DNA from: Ahaetulla prasina
Taxonomy: Eukaryota; Chordata; Lepidosauria; Squamata; Colubridae
Assembly: GCF_028640845.1 (NCBI RefSeq)
Contig: NC_080541.1
Location: 159,038,502 to 159,102,501, forward strand
Reading direction: 5' to 3'
DNA: 64,000 nt
Shown in pieces: positions 34,930-46,290 of the stretch. A program made the position numbers and the translations under genes. Each line of letters begins with the position of its first letter. Position 1 is the stretch's first letter. The notes below the pieces were generated by a model. It was not told the DNA's origin. It worked only from the letters and a program-made list of their open reading frames with translations, and did not search any database.

Positions 34930-35060
34930 ATTATTTTATAAATAACTCAAGGTGACAAACATACATAATACTCCTCCCTCCTATTTTTCCCACAACAACA
35001 ACAACAATCCTGTGAGGTGGGTTGGACTGAAAAAGAGTGACTGACCCACAGGTTACCCAG
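34930..35060 (-). mobile_element. SINE/Bov-B-type 3' tail fragment
   Basis: The plus-strand sequence 'ctcaaggtgacaaacataca' and 'cctgtgaggtgggttggact' is the complement of the Sauria-SINE/Bov-B-type 3' region. The tRNA-like head is missing. Confidence 0.5.
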
Positions 35061-35081
35061 CCCATTAAAAGTTTTATGTCC

Positions 35082-35352
35082 ATTTTTTATTTTTTTTATT
35101 TGAATTTATACCCCGCCCTTCTCCGAAGATTCAGGGCGGCTTACACTATGTTAAACAATAGTCTTCATCCATTTGTATATTATATACAAAGTCAACTTAT
35201 TGCCCCCAACAATCTGGGTGCTCATTTTACCTACCTTATAAAGGATGGAAGGCTGAGTCAACCTTGGGCCTGGTGGGACTTGAACCTGCAGTAATTGCAG
35301 GCAGCTGTGTTAATAACAGACTGTTTTAGCAGTCTGAGCCACCAGAGGCCCC
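35082..35352 (-). mobile_element. tRNA-derived SINE with L2-like tail
   Basis: The poly(T) end is at 35082 and the complement of the tRNA-like head at 35340-35352 (A box tggctcagactg; B box ggttcaagtcc on the minus strand). The tail 'gattcagggcggcttacact' is the complement of the L2-like 3' end. Same family as 6139, 35434 and 51180. Confidence 0.82.
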
Positions 35353-35433
35353 TCTGGTGTTACCTGATAACCTTCCCTTTGGCGAAACACTGCCTCATAG
35401 GACAATAGTTGAAATACTATCCTGGAGTTGCTT

Positions 35434-35704
35434 ATTTTTTTTTATTTTTTTTTGTTTACATTTATACCCCGCCCTTCTCCGAAGACTCAGGGCGGCTTAC
35501 AGTGTATAAGGCAATAGTCTCATTCTATTTGTATATTTTTTACAAAGTCAACTTATTGCCCCCCCCAACAATCTGGGTCCTCATTTTACCTACCTTATAA
35601 AGGATGGAAGGCTGAGTCAACCTTGGGCCGGGCTTGAACCTGCAGTAATTGCAGGCTTTGTGTTCTTAATAACAGGCTTTACCAGCCTGAGCTATTCCGG
35701 CCCT
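35434..35704 (-). mobile_element. tRNA-derived SINE with L2-like tail
   Basis: A second copy of the same family only 80 bp from the previous one and in the same orientation. Poly(T) starts near 35434 and the complement of the B box is near 35630-35640. The two copies are too different to be a recent duplication. Confidence 0.83.
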
Positions 35705-35805
35705 GTATTTAATTTAATTATTTGTTTCATTAAATTTATAACAGTCACTCACCCTAAGTATAGTACTGATATAATATTTATATATATGCATATATAACTT
35801 ATATG

Positions 35806-36660
35806 CAGAGCACATCATGAGAAAGGCAGGGCTGGATGAATCAAAAGTTGGAATTAAGATTGCCAGGAGAAATATCAACAACCTCAGCTATGCAGATGAT
35901 ACCTGATATTCTAATGGCAGAAAGTGAAGAGGAACTAAAGAGTCTCTTGATGCGGGTGAAGAAGGAGACTGCAAAAGTTGGTTTGAAACTCAACATTACG
36001 AAAACTAAGATCATGGCATCCGGCCCTCTCAATTCCTGGCAAATAGATGGGGAAGAAATGGAGGTAGTGACAGATTTTATTTTCCTAGGCTCCAGGATCA
36101 CCGCAGATGGGGACTGCAGCCAAGAAATTAAAAGACACTTGCTCCTGGGGAGGAAAGTTATGGCAAATCTAGACAGTGTGCTAAAAAGCAGAGACATCAC
36201 CCTGCCAACAAAAGTTAGTATAGTCAATGCTATGGTTTTCCCAGTTGCAATGTATGGCTCTGAAAGTTGGACCATAAGAAAGGCTGAGTGCCAAAGAATT
36301 GAGGCCTTTGAACTCTGGTGCTGGAGAAGACTCCTGCAAATCCCTTGGACTGCAAGGCGAACAAACAAGTCAGTCCTAGAGGAGATCAACCCTGACTGCT
36401 CTTTAGAAGGCCAGATCCTGAAGATGAAACTGAAATACTTTGGCCACCTAATGAGAAGGAAGGACTCACTGGAGAAGAGCCTAATGCTGGAAAAGATTGA
36501 GGGCAAAATAAGAAGGGACGACAGAAAATGAGGTGGCTGGATGGAGTCGTTGAAGCAGTAGGCTATATAATACTAAATTAAAACAAAAAAGTTGTCTCAA
36601 GAGTTGCCTTGCAGCGAGATAGTGGCAAACAAACAAACAAACAAACAAATAAATGCTAAC
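35806..36660 (+). mobile_element. Bov-B (RTE-clade) LINE, 3' part
   Basis: It runs from just before the RT catalytic motif to the 3' end 'agagttgccttgcagcgaga' and a CAAA-type tail (36630-36655). The YADD codons are at 35889-35900, followed at once by a stop (35904-35906), and coding resumes in another frame. Bov-B is the widespread, horizontally transferred RTE LINE of squamates and ruminants. Confidence 0.88.
35836..36531 (+). pseudogene. Bov-B reverse transcriptase C-terminal fragment
   Basis: A 231-codon frame with characteristic Bov-B blocks: LMAESEEELKSLLMRVKKE, GLKLNITKTKIMASGP, FIFLGSRITADGDCSQEIKR, AFELWCWRRLLQIPWTARR and KMKLKYFGHLMRRKDSLEK. It lacks the endonuclease, the N-terminal RT and an in-frame YADD, and is cut by a frame break at its end (KIRRDDRK). 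The start Met is not natural. Confidence 0.88.
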
Positions 36661-38360
36661 TTACAGAATTCGAGGACTCCTAAGAAAGTGAAATTTAGTG
36701 ATTTTGGGGGGAGGGGCACTTAAGCACTGTTGCCTCTAGCTGCAGTCCCTTAATCCTAATTTTCAATGTTCCCTGACATCTTCCTATAAATTGATAAGGA
36801 ACCCAGAAGAGATTGGAAGAGATGCTTTAAATATGTAGCAATGCAGCTGCAACAATTTGTCATTCCTTCAAATAGTAGCATCTATTTCCAGGACATGTTA
36901 GTTTCCATTCAAAGACACAGAGAAATTTAAATAAGCCCTGGAAAGCTTAGCTAGAGGCAACCATATTTCTTCTTCCAGATGTTGTATAATTGCATTCCTT
37001 ATCACTCCCGATAATTGATCCCGTTGGCTGATTGGAACCCTACTATTGAATATGTACATGAAGCAGAGAAATAAACTCCTACGTATTTTTCAATTGATCA
37101 TAATCTTTCTGCAACTGTAGACATGCACTTTGAAAAGATGGCTCCCAAATTTGTTGAGGAGCGATTAGATCAAGATTCAAGCAATATTCAACATTAGCCC
37201 TGATACTGAATCATTCTTCATGTGTCTCTGCTAGATGTGTCTTTAAATTAAATTATAATGACTTTGGTAGCACTATTAATAACACAGCAAGTCATGGGAG
37301 AATATACTTTTATCTTCTTCAAAAATGTGCCCCTACATAGCAGTAGCTTCTTCTTCCTCCTCCTCCTCCTCCTTCTGATTTATTGAAAGGAACTGTCCAA
37401 GTTTCTCATCTTTTAATTATGAAAGATAAATATTAGGGCATTTGGGACCCAGAAATAGAATATACAGTGGTTTATATTCACGTTTCAGTAGAATAGCTAA
37501 AATGAATTATTTCAAAATGGCATCTTTAGCCTTAAATACTAATTGAGTTCTTTCCCTATCTCTAGAGATTATTTTGTTTAAACAGTGTAATTCCTTGCCT
37601 TAATAAATTCAGCTGCTAAGAATTGGTCTCTCTTAAATTATTCAGTCTCTCTTCACTTTTGAGTCACTGGCGAAAGATTAAAGTGATTGATTAAACAAGG
37701 GCAGTGGCACACAGCATATCTGCCTTATGTCAGCTCTGAGTGGGACTTATGAGTTAGTTAAGTATATCTTGTAAAAGGAAAGTATGCCAGGCTTAGCATA
37801 ACAAGTATATTTGCTTCACTTCAATTAAAGGAAGACTAATTTTTTGTTTTGTTTTCGAGTCCCAGTGGCACATAATCTCAATATAGGCACTGAGCATTTG
37901 TAACCTTTGCCATAAAATGCATCTTCTCTTGGAAAGTTATAAACTGGATAAAGCAATTTCTCCTTCTTTTATTATCACAAAGTCTGTCATTGGAAAGGCT
38001 TGGCAGTAGAGCTACAAACACTTAGAGAGTGGCATGGAAGAAGAGCTTTGGACCTTAAACATGCTTGCTTGTACAAACATGGGTTTAATGATTTGAATCA
38101 TTAAAGCAGCATATTTTGATGGCAAGTCTTAAAGCTACAGGGTTTTTTTTCCTAATTGTACTCAATAAATTTACACTGTATGTAGTATGTTATAGTTGAC
38201 TTGGATCTCTGGGCCATTTATATTATTAGATTGGTATGGTTTATATGATTCATGTGCATAGAAGCCAGCCGTGCATGGATTTGCCAGATGGTATGAGAAA
38301 TAAATAATCAGCCCATAAAAGGGGGATTGTGCATACTTCCTGCTAAATACATATATAACG
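36661..38360. other. no gene or recognised repeat
   Basis: The second-longest clean stretch in the window; only a short (TCC)n run near 37355-37375 stands out. No exon-like frame with splice context was found. Confidence 0.5.
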
Positions 38361-38604
38361 GAGCCTGTTTGGTCCAGTGGTTAAGGCATCAGGCTAGGAA
38401 GCAGAAGACCATGAGTTCAAGTCTCACCTTAGCCATGAAAGCCAGCCTGGTGACTTTGGGCCAGTGATTAGCTCTCAGCCCAACCCAGGGTTGTTCTTGT
38501 GGGGAAAATAGGAGGGCGGGTATGTTGGATATATTCACCACCTGGAGTTATCTGTAAAAATATTAAGGGCAGAATATAAAAAATAAAAAATAAAAATAAA
38601 ATAA
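38361..38604 (+). mobile_element. tRNA-derived SINE (Sauria-SINE-like)
   Basis: The best-preserved copy of this family. Head 'gcctgtttggtccagtggtt', B-box region 'gagttcaagtctcac', body 'gactttgggccagtgattag', then an AAATAAAA-rich tail (38577-38604). Confidence 0.8.
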
Positions 38605-39589
38605 CCTGTTGAGTCCTAGGAATTCTCTGGATCTGGACACATAGGAATTTTGAGATTTTAAAATGTGTTAATACATACATACATAGATACCTACATACAG
38701 CAGTTTTTTTTAAATAAATAAATGCACAAATGTAAGCAAACATAATGGGAGTAAAGTGAATGGACATAACCCCAAAACGAAGTCTCTTGTCCATCTCCAT
38801 TCAAGTTATTGTCATTATTATCAATAGCCATGGAGAATGTTAGAAACTTGTCCACATATACAGAGGATGTTCACAGAAAATGAGGTTAAAAAAAAGTGAG
38901 GATGACTGCCTATGCACCTTCATCTAATAACACAATAATTGACAAAAACTGTTTGTTTGTTTGTTTGTTTGTTTTTACTCAATCTCCCCCAAAGAAACAT
39001 TCTACCCATAATTTTAATCAACAAGGAAATGACTGTTTCCCTTCCAGATCTCCATGAATTAAATAGTAAGGCCTGGGGTCCATATTGTGGCATTTTCTTT
39101 TACAAACAATATTTGAAGAATTCTGGACGGAAAGTTATGCAAGACAAGCCTGACGTCACACCTAAAGCAAATTTGGTGAACATGCTCAAATCATGTTTCT
39201 GAATTATCTCTTAATAAACCTCTCTCTCTCTTCCCTCCCTCCAACCTGACTTTTTTAATTATTATTATTTTAGTGAGAATAAGCCAGGGTGTTTCAGATT
39301 TTCAGCCTCCGTGGTTTTCAAGGTGAAAAGTGAGCTTTCAGACAGTGTGAAAAGAATCTTTGAAAAGGTTTTTTTTCCCCCATACATTCTTACACTTTGG
39401 TATGCTGCTATAATCTGCAGGCCCCTCTGTCTTCTTCATTAACTATCATGCGTCTAGCTAGATCAGTTGTCTGAAGACTTCATTTAAGATCTTAAATAAT
39501 ATGCTTAAAGGAGTTGAAAAACAGATAAAATAGTCAACTGAGACATATGGGTTCACAATAGCAGTGAACGAAACAACCAATATGAGTAA
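38605..39589. other. no gene or recognised repeat
   Basis: A short (GTTT)n run at 38950-38972. No coding signal. Confidence 0.5.
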
Positions 39590-39800
39590 GGCTGTACCTC
39601 TGTAGGATATATTCTTGAAGAGCATCTGGAAGTTGTGGTGCAAAACACAGTTGGCATGCAGTTCTTGGGGAACCTAGGGTGGCCCATGTTACACTGCTAT
39701 TCCATGGGGTGCACTGGCTGCCACTTTGCTTCAGTGTCCAATTCAAGGTATTGGTTATCACCTTTAAAACCATTCAATGCATGGGTTCTTATCTTATTTG
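39590..39800 (+). mobile_element. old L2-group LINE ORF2 fragment
   Basis: 'gggtgcactggctgccactt' and 'ttggttatcacctttaaaac' correspond to the L2 C-terminal coding block (LHWLP..; VITFKAL) seen intact at 12513. Heavily decayed. Confidence 0.65.
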
Positions 39801-39805
39801 TAGCC

Positions 39806-39968
39806 GATGACTATCATTAAGTACTGTATCATTAAATGCTAAATTTGTATCCTATGACTATAATTAAGTGTTGTAAGTGTTGTACCTTGATGAAGGTATC
39901 TTTTATGTACACTGAGAGCATTTGCACCAAGACAAATTCCTTGTGTGTCCAATCACACTTGGCCAATA
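39806..39968 (+). mobile_element. CR1-group LINE 3' end (ATTCT-tailed)
   Basis: 3' UTR only, ending 'caatcacacttggccaataa' directly before the TATTC array. It is the plus-strand counterpart of 9381-9720. Confidence 0.72.
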
Positions 39969-40056
39969 AAAAATTCTATTCTATTCTATTCTATTCTATT
40001 CTATTCTATTCTATTCTATTCTATTCTATTCTATTCTATTCTATTCTATTCTATCT
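39969..40056. repeat. (TATTC)n microsatellite
   Basis: About 17 perfect 5-bp units, extending the LINE tail. Confidence 0.95.
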
Positions 40057-40135
40057 GAGAAACTATCTCACCCATGTTGGCAGAAGGGGTCTGCTACTGA
40101 CCCCAATCAAGGAATTTTAGAGTCCAGAAAAAAAG

Positions 40136-40880
40136 CTTTTCCTTTTTTAAAAAAAATAGTTTTTGTTAAGCTTTTTACCTTTAAAAACAGGGGAAAAAAC
40201 AGGGACAAAAACACAGTAAAAAAACAAGACAAACATAACAATACAATGTATGCCAATTTTACAGCCTTCTATATCAACATGCATATTCTCTATTTATGTT
40301 CAATTTTCCTACTAAATACATAAGTTTACATTATACTTATTTACATAATCAATACTTTGAGATTAATAATAATTAATAATTTATAGTTCTTTATTTCAGC
40401 GATATTACATTAATTTTCCCATTTCTTATTTTGGTTTCTTTTTTCTAACCATTTATACATTTTGTTCCACACGCTATAATAGTCCAAAACTTCTCTTTCC
40501 TTAATTTCCATTGTCATTTTATCCATTTCTGGGCATTCTAAAATTTTTCTAATCGCTATTTCCTCTGATGGTATGTTATTCTGTTTCCACCCTTGTGCCA
40601 TGGTAATCCTTGTTGCTGTTAATATATGTAATATTATATATTGCAAAGTTTTCTCTATTTTTGGATCTATTATTCCTAATAGAGCTCCGATTTGAATTCT
40701 ATCTTTTGTGATGTAATTTCCTTCAACCATCTCTTAATTTTATACCATTTTTTTTTATTTTGGGGCACATCCACCACATGTGGTAGTATGTTCCTAATTC
40801 ATGGCCATATTTCCAACATTTGGGTGATAAATCTGGAAACATTTTGGCCAATCTTGCTGGAGCCAAATGCCATCTATAAA
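40136..40880 (-). mobile_element. L1 LINE 3' fragment
   Basis: The minus strand carries the L1 ORF2 C-terminus. An open part at 40410-40730 includes LQYIILHILTATRITMAQGW and KIEKTLQYII; upstream, frame-broken sequence still shows the HLAP..LAKM..-type block near 40830-40875. The T-rich 3' end is near 40140. It is 5'-truncated. Confidence 0.78.
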
Positions 40881-41190
40881 AAAGCTTTTTCTATCATGGT
40901 TCCTGCACTCTGGAAGGCTTTGAAGATATGACTCTTCCAACTAGCCTGAGGTACCTAATAAAGGTATGGAATGTTAGAGGTGGCTAATGGGCCACCTCCT
41001 CCCTAGGCACACTTTACTCCCTCTCTTTCCATTCTGCTTAGTTTTATTTTAATTGATTTTTTAAAATTTAAAATATTTATTGTTTTAATATTTTACTCTG
41101 CATTTTGTTTGTTCTGTGTAAGCCACCAAGAGTCACCTTTGGTGAGATGGCCAGCATGCAAGTTTGATAAAGAACAAAGAGTGGGCAGTT
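40881..41190 (+). mobile_element. old L2-group LINE 3' end
   Basis: 'tggttcctgcactctggaag' and 'taagccaccaagagtcacct' resemble the L2-group C-terminal coding and 3' UTR. Strongly decayed. Confidence 0.5.
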
Positions 41191-41662
41191 TGTGTACCTT
41201 CTTTCTTCTCTCCTCCAGAATCATAAGTGGTTAGGCAGGCTGAGATGGGACAATAGAAAAAAACAGTGATGTATACTGTGAGGTATATGACGTCTCCATT
41301 TTATCTAGTCACTTTCCTCCAATTTTCAAAAATAAAATTTCTTATTCAATTCCCAAAAAATCAGAAGGATACAATCTCTGCCTGATTTCAACATTGGCTC
41401 TGCTACTACAGCTACTGTTAGTATCCCTGATATTAGTAAATGGGACTTTATGAGTTCATTGGGATGAAGTTAAGGAGCTGCACACTTGGAACTGACGTTA
41501 GAGATAACCAAATGATTTTCTGGGTTTTAGTGATGATAGTGTTGACAATTTAAAAAAATAATTTACTAAGAACAGTTTCCCATTTAGATTGGGTTTGAAT
41601 TTCCATTGCTTGTCTGCTGCATGTCACAATGCATACTACAGTGTGAACCAAAATATAGAACA
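41191..41662. other. no gene or recognised repeat
   Basis: No supported signal. Confidence 0.5.
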
Positions 41663-42105
41663 ATATAGAATAACAGAGTTGGAAGGGACCTTGGAGGTCT
41701 TCTAGTCCAACTTCCTGCTTAGGCAGGAAACCTTACACCACTTCAGACAAATTGTTTTCCAATCTCTTCTTTAAATCTGTCAGTGTTGGAGCATTTACAA
41801 CTTCTGGAGGCAAGTTGTTCCACTGATTAATTGTTCTAACTGTCAGGAAATTTCTCCTTGGTTCTAAGTTGCTTCTCTCCTTCATTGGTTTCCACCCATT
41901 GCTTCTTGTCCTGTCCTCTGGTACTTTGGAAAATAGTTTGATTTCCTCTTCTTTGTGGCAGCGTCTGAGATATCGGAACACTGCTATCATGTCTCCCCTA
42001 GTCGTTCTTTTCATTAAACTAGACATACCCAGTTCCTGCAACCGTTCTTCATATATTTTAGCCTCCAGTCCCCTAATCATCTTTGTTGCTCTTTGCACTC
42101 TTTCA
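41663..42105 (-). mobile_element. CR1 LINE, 3' fragment of ORF2
   Basis: The minus strand keeps a 121-codon frame at 41733-42098: [53 protein letters not shown], and INQWNNLPPEVVNAPTL. Its 3' UTR 'ggtcccttccaactctgtta' (minus strand) follows. Very similar to 2484 and 4440. Confidence 0.88.
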
Positions 42106-42555
42106 ATTGCGATTTCAATTGAAATTGCAATTTTTCAATTTCAAAAATGCAATTGACTAGTGATAAAGGACAGGTTTTGCATCCATAAAATCATTTGTTC
42201 AATCCCTGCTAAGCCTTTGTAGAATTGGAAGAGGTTCTAGAGATTGTGTCAGTCAATGTAAACAAATTTAGGGAAGAAAGACCAATTGTAAATGGCAGTT
42301 TTTTTCCATTCTTATCAAAGCTGTGTGGCAGTATAGATATATACCTGAATTCTGAATCCAAACTGCACAAAATTGGAACAGGAAAATTATAGTGGCCTGA
42401 AGACGTTTCCATCTCTATTCCCAAATCACATATTTGTACTAAAGCTGAAACAAGTGTTGAATTTGTTCCTGGGATTTAATTCCAAACATGGGGTATATAA
42501 CTGTAAATGGCTGAATAAATAATGATGGTAGCTACGGCTCTCTCGTTTTTTGTAG
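42106..42555. other. no gene or recognised repeat
   Basis: A small palindromic run of 'caatttcaattgaaattg' type lies at about 42105-42150. Otherwise nothing. Confidence 0.5.
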
Positions 42556-42905
42556 GGATGCAGTGGCTCAGTGGCTAAAATGCTGAGCTTGTCGATCAAA
42601 AGGTTGGCAGTTCAGCAGTTCGAATCCCTAGTGCCACGTAATGGAGTGAGCTCCCGTTACTTGTCCCAGCTTCTGCAAACTTTGCAGTTTGAAAGCACCT
42701 AAAAAATGCAAGTAGAAAAATAGGGACCACCTTTGGTGGGAAGGTAACAGTGTATTGTGTGCCTTTGGCATTTAGTCATGCCGGCCACATGACCACGCAG
42801 ATGTCTTTGGAGAGTGCCGGCTCTTTGGCTTTGAAACGGAGATGAGCCCCGCTCCCTAGAGTTGGGAACTACTAGCACATATGTGCGAGGGGAACCTTTA
42901 CCTTC
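42556..42905 (+). mobile_element. tRNA-derived SINE, long-body family
   Basis: The tRNA-like head has an A box (gtggctcagtggctaaaatg) and B box (agttcgaatccc). It is followed by a 270-bp body including 'gccggccacatgaccacg' and an end 'ggggaacctttaccttcacc'. The tail differs from the two other SINE families here. Confidence 0.75.
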
Positions 42906-43040
42906 ACCTTAGCCATGGCTTTTGGGACAACCTATAGGATTAGTGTAACATATTTATTCGTTTAGTTCAGTCAATTTATATGGCTTGCCCACCTAACAAC
43001 AGGACTTCTGGGTAGCTAACATAAAATTAAAACATTCAAT

Positions 43041-43630
43041 GAAATCAAACAACAGCAAGATGATGATGATGAGCACCCCGAGGCTCCAGTTGGTCCAGAA
43101 TGCAGCTGCGCGGGTGATAGAGGGAGCGGTTCAGTGCTCCCATGTAACACCCATCCTGCGCAGACTGCACTGGCTGCCTGTTGTCTTCCGGGTGCGCTTC
43201 AAGGTATTGGTGACCATCTTTAAAGCACTCCATGGCTTAAGACCGGGTTACTTACGGACCGTCTGCTGCCATCTTCTATCTCCCAGCGACCTGTGCGTTC
43301 TCACAGAGAGGGACTCCTTAGGGTGCCATCAGCCAAGCAATGTCGGCTGGCAGCTCCCAGGGGAAGGGCCTTCTCTGTGGGGGCTCCTACCCTATGGAAC
43401 AAACTTCCCCCTGGACTTCGACAACTACCTGACCTTCGGACCTTTCGCCGCGAACTTAAGACTTATTTATTCCGTCTTGCTGGACTGGCTTGATTTTTTA
43501 AAATTTTTAGATGATTTTATGATTTTATTTTTTAATGTTTGTTTTTAATATTGTATGTATTGTTGTTGTATTTTATTCTGGCTGTAAACCGCCTGAGTCC
43601 TTTGGGAGAAGGGCGGTATACAAATTAAAA

Positions 43631-43672
<42 letters not shown>
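43041..43672 (+). mobile_element. L2-group LINE 3' part with (GAT)n tail
   Basis: The coding relic starts near RLQLVQNAAARVIEGAVQ, then HVTPILRRLHWLPVVFRVRF. A frame break near 43260 leaves a second segment (SAKQCRLAAPRGRAFSVGAP to FRRELKTYLFRLAGLA, ending 43493). The 3' UTR 'gagtcctttgggagaagggc' leads into a GAT array (43631-43672). Close relative of the element at 12250-13620. Confidence 0.87.
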
Positions 43673-43673
<1 letters not shown>

Positions 43674-44655
43674 TTGTTAACTTTCTGAGCAGTTTGGTGA
43701 ACTGGTTGTTAGAAGAAATCATTAGGGCAGAGAACCGGTTGTTAACTTTCTGAGCAGTTTGGTGAACTGGTTGTTAGAAGAAATCATTAGGGCAGAGAAC
43801 CGGTTGTTAACTTTCTGAGCAGTTTGGTGAACTGGTTGTTAGAAGAAATCATTAGGGCAGAGAACCGGTTGTTAACTTTCTGAGCAGTTTGGTGAACTGG
43901 TTGTTAGAAGAAATCATTAGGGCAGAGAACCGGTTGTTAACTTTCTGAGCAGTTTGGTGAACTGGTTGTTAGAAGAAATCATTAGGGCAGAGAACCGGTT
44001 GTTAACTTTCTGAGCAGTTTGGTGAACTGGTTGTTAGAAGAAATCATTAGGGCAGAGAACCGGTTGTTAACTTTCTGAGCAGTTTGGTGAACTGGTTGTT
44101 AGAAGAAATCATTAGGGCAGAGAACCGGTTGTTAACTTTCTGAGCAGTTTGGTGAACTGGTTGTTAGAAGAAATCATTAGGGCAGAGAACCGGTTGTTAA
44201 CTTTCTGAGCAGTTTGGTGAACTGGTTGTTAGAAGAAATCATTAGGGCAGAGAACCGGTTGTTAACTTTCTGAGCAGTTTGGTGAACTGGTTGTTAGAAG
44301 AAATCATTAGGGCAGAGAACCGGTTGTTAACTTTCTGAGCAGTTTGGTGAACTGGTTGTTAGAAGAAATCATTAGGGCAGAGAACCGGTTGTTAACTTTC
44401 TGAGCAGTTTGGTGAACTGGTTGTTAGAAGAAATCATTAGGGCAGAGAACCGGTTGTTAACTTTCTGAGCAGTTTGGTGAACTGGTTGTTAGAAGAAATC
44501 ATTAGGGCAGAGAACCGGTTGTTAACTTTCTGAGCAGTTTGGTGAACTGGTTGTTAGAAGAAATCATTAGGGCAGAGAACCGGTTGTTAACTTTCTGAGC
44601 AGTTTGGTGAACTGGTTGTTAGAAGAAATCATTAGGGCAGAGAACCGGTTGTTAA
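43673..44655. repeat. 65-bp minisatellite, 15 copies
   Basis: Exact period 65 (CTTTCTGAGC at 43681, 43746, 43811 and so on to 44591), with no visible differences between units. The unit is the inside of the hAT MITE found as a single copy at 45809-45945. Confidence 0.95.
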
Positions 44656-45017
44656 ATTACTTGAATCCCACCACTGACCTGACCCCATTCCTAAGGGATC
44701 TGTAAGGGGGAGTGCATAAGCGCCATTCCTGTCCTACTGTTCCCATTTATTCATACTCATTTCTTATGTCTATACTTATACCTGTTTAAACTTATATATT
44801 TATATGTTATACTTATTTTCTCATACATGCTTGGCAAATAAAATAAATAAATATTGAATGTGTTCATCACTGTTTGTGGTACTGCATTCTGTACCAGCTG
44901 AGGTTTCTGGATATTGTTCAATGGAGTCCCAGGGTAGAATACTTTCCAGGCATCTGCTCAGGAAGTGAGCAGGCCTGAGAGGTCCACATGGTCTGGAGAA
45001 CTTCCATGCAACTTAAG
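44646..45017 (+). repeat. duplicated block Y, copy 1
   Basis: It contains the right end of the hAT MITE, the 3' UTR of a CR1/Rex-like LINE (ccattcctgtcctactgttc, tail AAATAAAATAAAT) and flanking sequence. It recurs at 45913-46289 with few differences. Confidence 0.9.
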
Positions 45018-45187
45018 ACTTATTTATTCCGTCTTGCTGGACTGGCTTGATTTTTTAAAATTTTTAGATGATTTTATGATTTTATTTTTTAATGTTTGTT
45101 TTTAATATTGTATGTATTGTTGTTGTATTTTATTCTGGCTGTAAACCGCCTGAGTCCTTTGGGAGAAGGGCGGTATACAAATTAAAA

Positions 45188-45234
<47 letters not shown>

Positions 45235-45235
45235 C
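45009..45235 (+). repeat. duplicated L2 3' end, copy 2 (block X)
   Basis: Repeats 43455-43672 (last L2 codons, 3' UTR and GAT array) without visible change. The join to block Y is at AACTTAAGA, present at both parental ends. Confidence 0.9.
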
Positions 45236-45700
45236 GACGACAACAACGACACCTAAGACAACTACCACCACTATAAATAAACATCTAACTTGTGGGCCGA
45301 ATGAACTTCCCAACTCCCATCTACAGGAAAACATCCACATTTTTAAAGGATTATCAAAAGCCAGCAGAGTTAGAGTAAGGAGGATCTTTCAGGCTATGGT
45401 GTTCCAGAAGGTAGGTACTACCACAGAAAAGTGGTGTTTCCTAAATATTACCAGATACATTCCCTGATAGATGGGACCATAACATGTCCCTTCTATTGAA
45501 CCCAGTTGAAGAGGTAAAAAAAACAGAAAAAAAACATTCCACTAATAACTTTTCCTTATGCGTTAAGAGCATTATAAGTGACAACCAGTACATGGAATTG
45601 CTCCTGCAAATAACCTGGGATCCAGTGAAATTCATGGTGCAGAAGTCTTATATGGACATATTAGATACAATCTCATAGTAAACCACTCCAATCATGATAC
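45236..45700. other. no gene or recognised repeat
   Basis: Unique between block X copy 2 and the LINE fragment. No equivalent in the first copy of the duplicated region. Confidence 0.5.
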
Positions 45701-46130
45701 GACTTCAACAACAGAGTGATCAATGCCTGGAACACACTACCTGACTCTGTTGTTACATCCTCAAACCCCCATAACTTTAACCTTAAACTCTCTACCATGG
45801 ACCTGACCCAGTGGTGGGATTCAGCCAGTTCGCACCACTTCGGGAGAACCGGTTGTTAACTTTCTGAGCAGTTTGGTGAACTGGTTGTTAGAAGAAATCA
45901 TTAGGGCAGAGAACCGGTTGTTAAATTACTTGAATCCCACCACTGACCTGACCCCATTCCTAAGGGATCTGTAAGGGGAGTGCATAAGCGCCATCCCTGT
46001 CCTACTGTTCCCATTTATTCATACTCATTTCTTATGTCTATACTTATACCTGTTTAAACTTATATATTTATATGTTATACTTATTTTCTCATACATGCTT
46101 GGCAAATAAATAAATAAATAAAATAAATAT
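45700..46130 (+). mobile_element. CR1/Rex-like LINE 3' end with nested MITE
   Basis: The coding trace (RVINAWNTLPDSVV-like, frame-broken) and 3' UTR of the family of 14063. The LINE is split by the hAT MITE at 45809-45945 and ends in AAATAAATAAA near 46130. Confidence 0.75.
45809..45945. mobile_element. hAT-type MITE, source of the 65-bp minisatellite
   Basis: The ends CAGTGGTGGGATTCA and TGAATCCCACCACTG are perfect 15-bp inverted repeats. Perfect 8-bp duplication ACCTGACC (45801-45808, 45946-45953). Inside, a 15-bp direct repeat AGAACCGGTTGTTAA (45845-45859, 45910-45924) is spaced by exactly 65 bp, the minisatellite period. Confidence 0.95.
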
Positions 46131-46289
46131 TGAATGTGTTCATCACTGTTTGTGGTACTGCATTCTGTACCAGCTGAGGTTTCTGGATATTGTTCAATGG
46201 AGTCCCAGGGTAGAATACTTTCCAGGCATCTGCTCAGGAAGTGAGCAGGCCTGAGAGGTCCACATGGTCTGGAGAACTTCCATGCAACT
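45913..46289 (+). repeat. duplicated block Y, copy 2
   Basis: Counterpart of 44646-45017. Here the block continues past AACTTAAGA into unique sequence, so this is probably the native arrangement. Confidence 0.88.
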
Positions 46290-46290
46290 T

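Noticed and set aside
36661..38360. Host exon in the clean stretch
   Set aside because: No frame of meaningful length with splice sites and conserved residues could be found by eye.
43673..44655. CRISPR-like regular array
   Set aside because: The 65-bp units are contiguous and identical with no variable spacers, in a vertebrate genome. It is a minisatellite derived from a MITE.
45189..45467. Frame starting with poly-Met and its His-rich antisense
   Set aside because: Translation of the GAT microsatellite tail of an L2 element.
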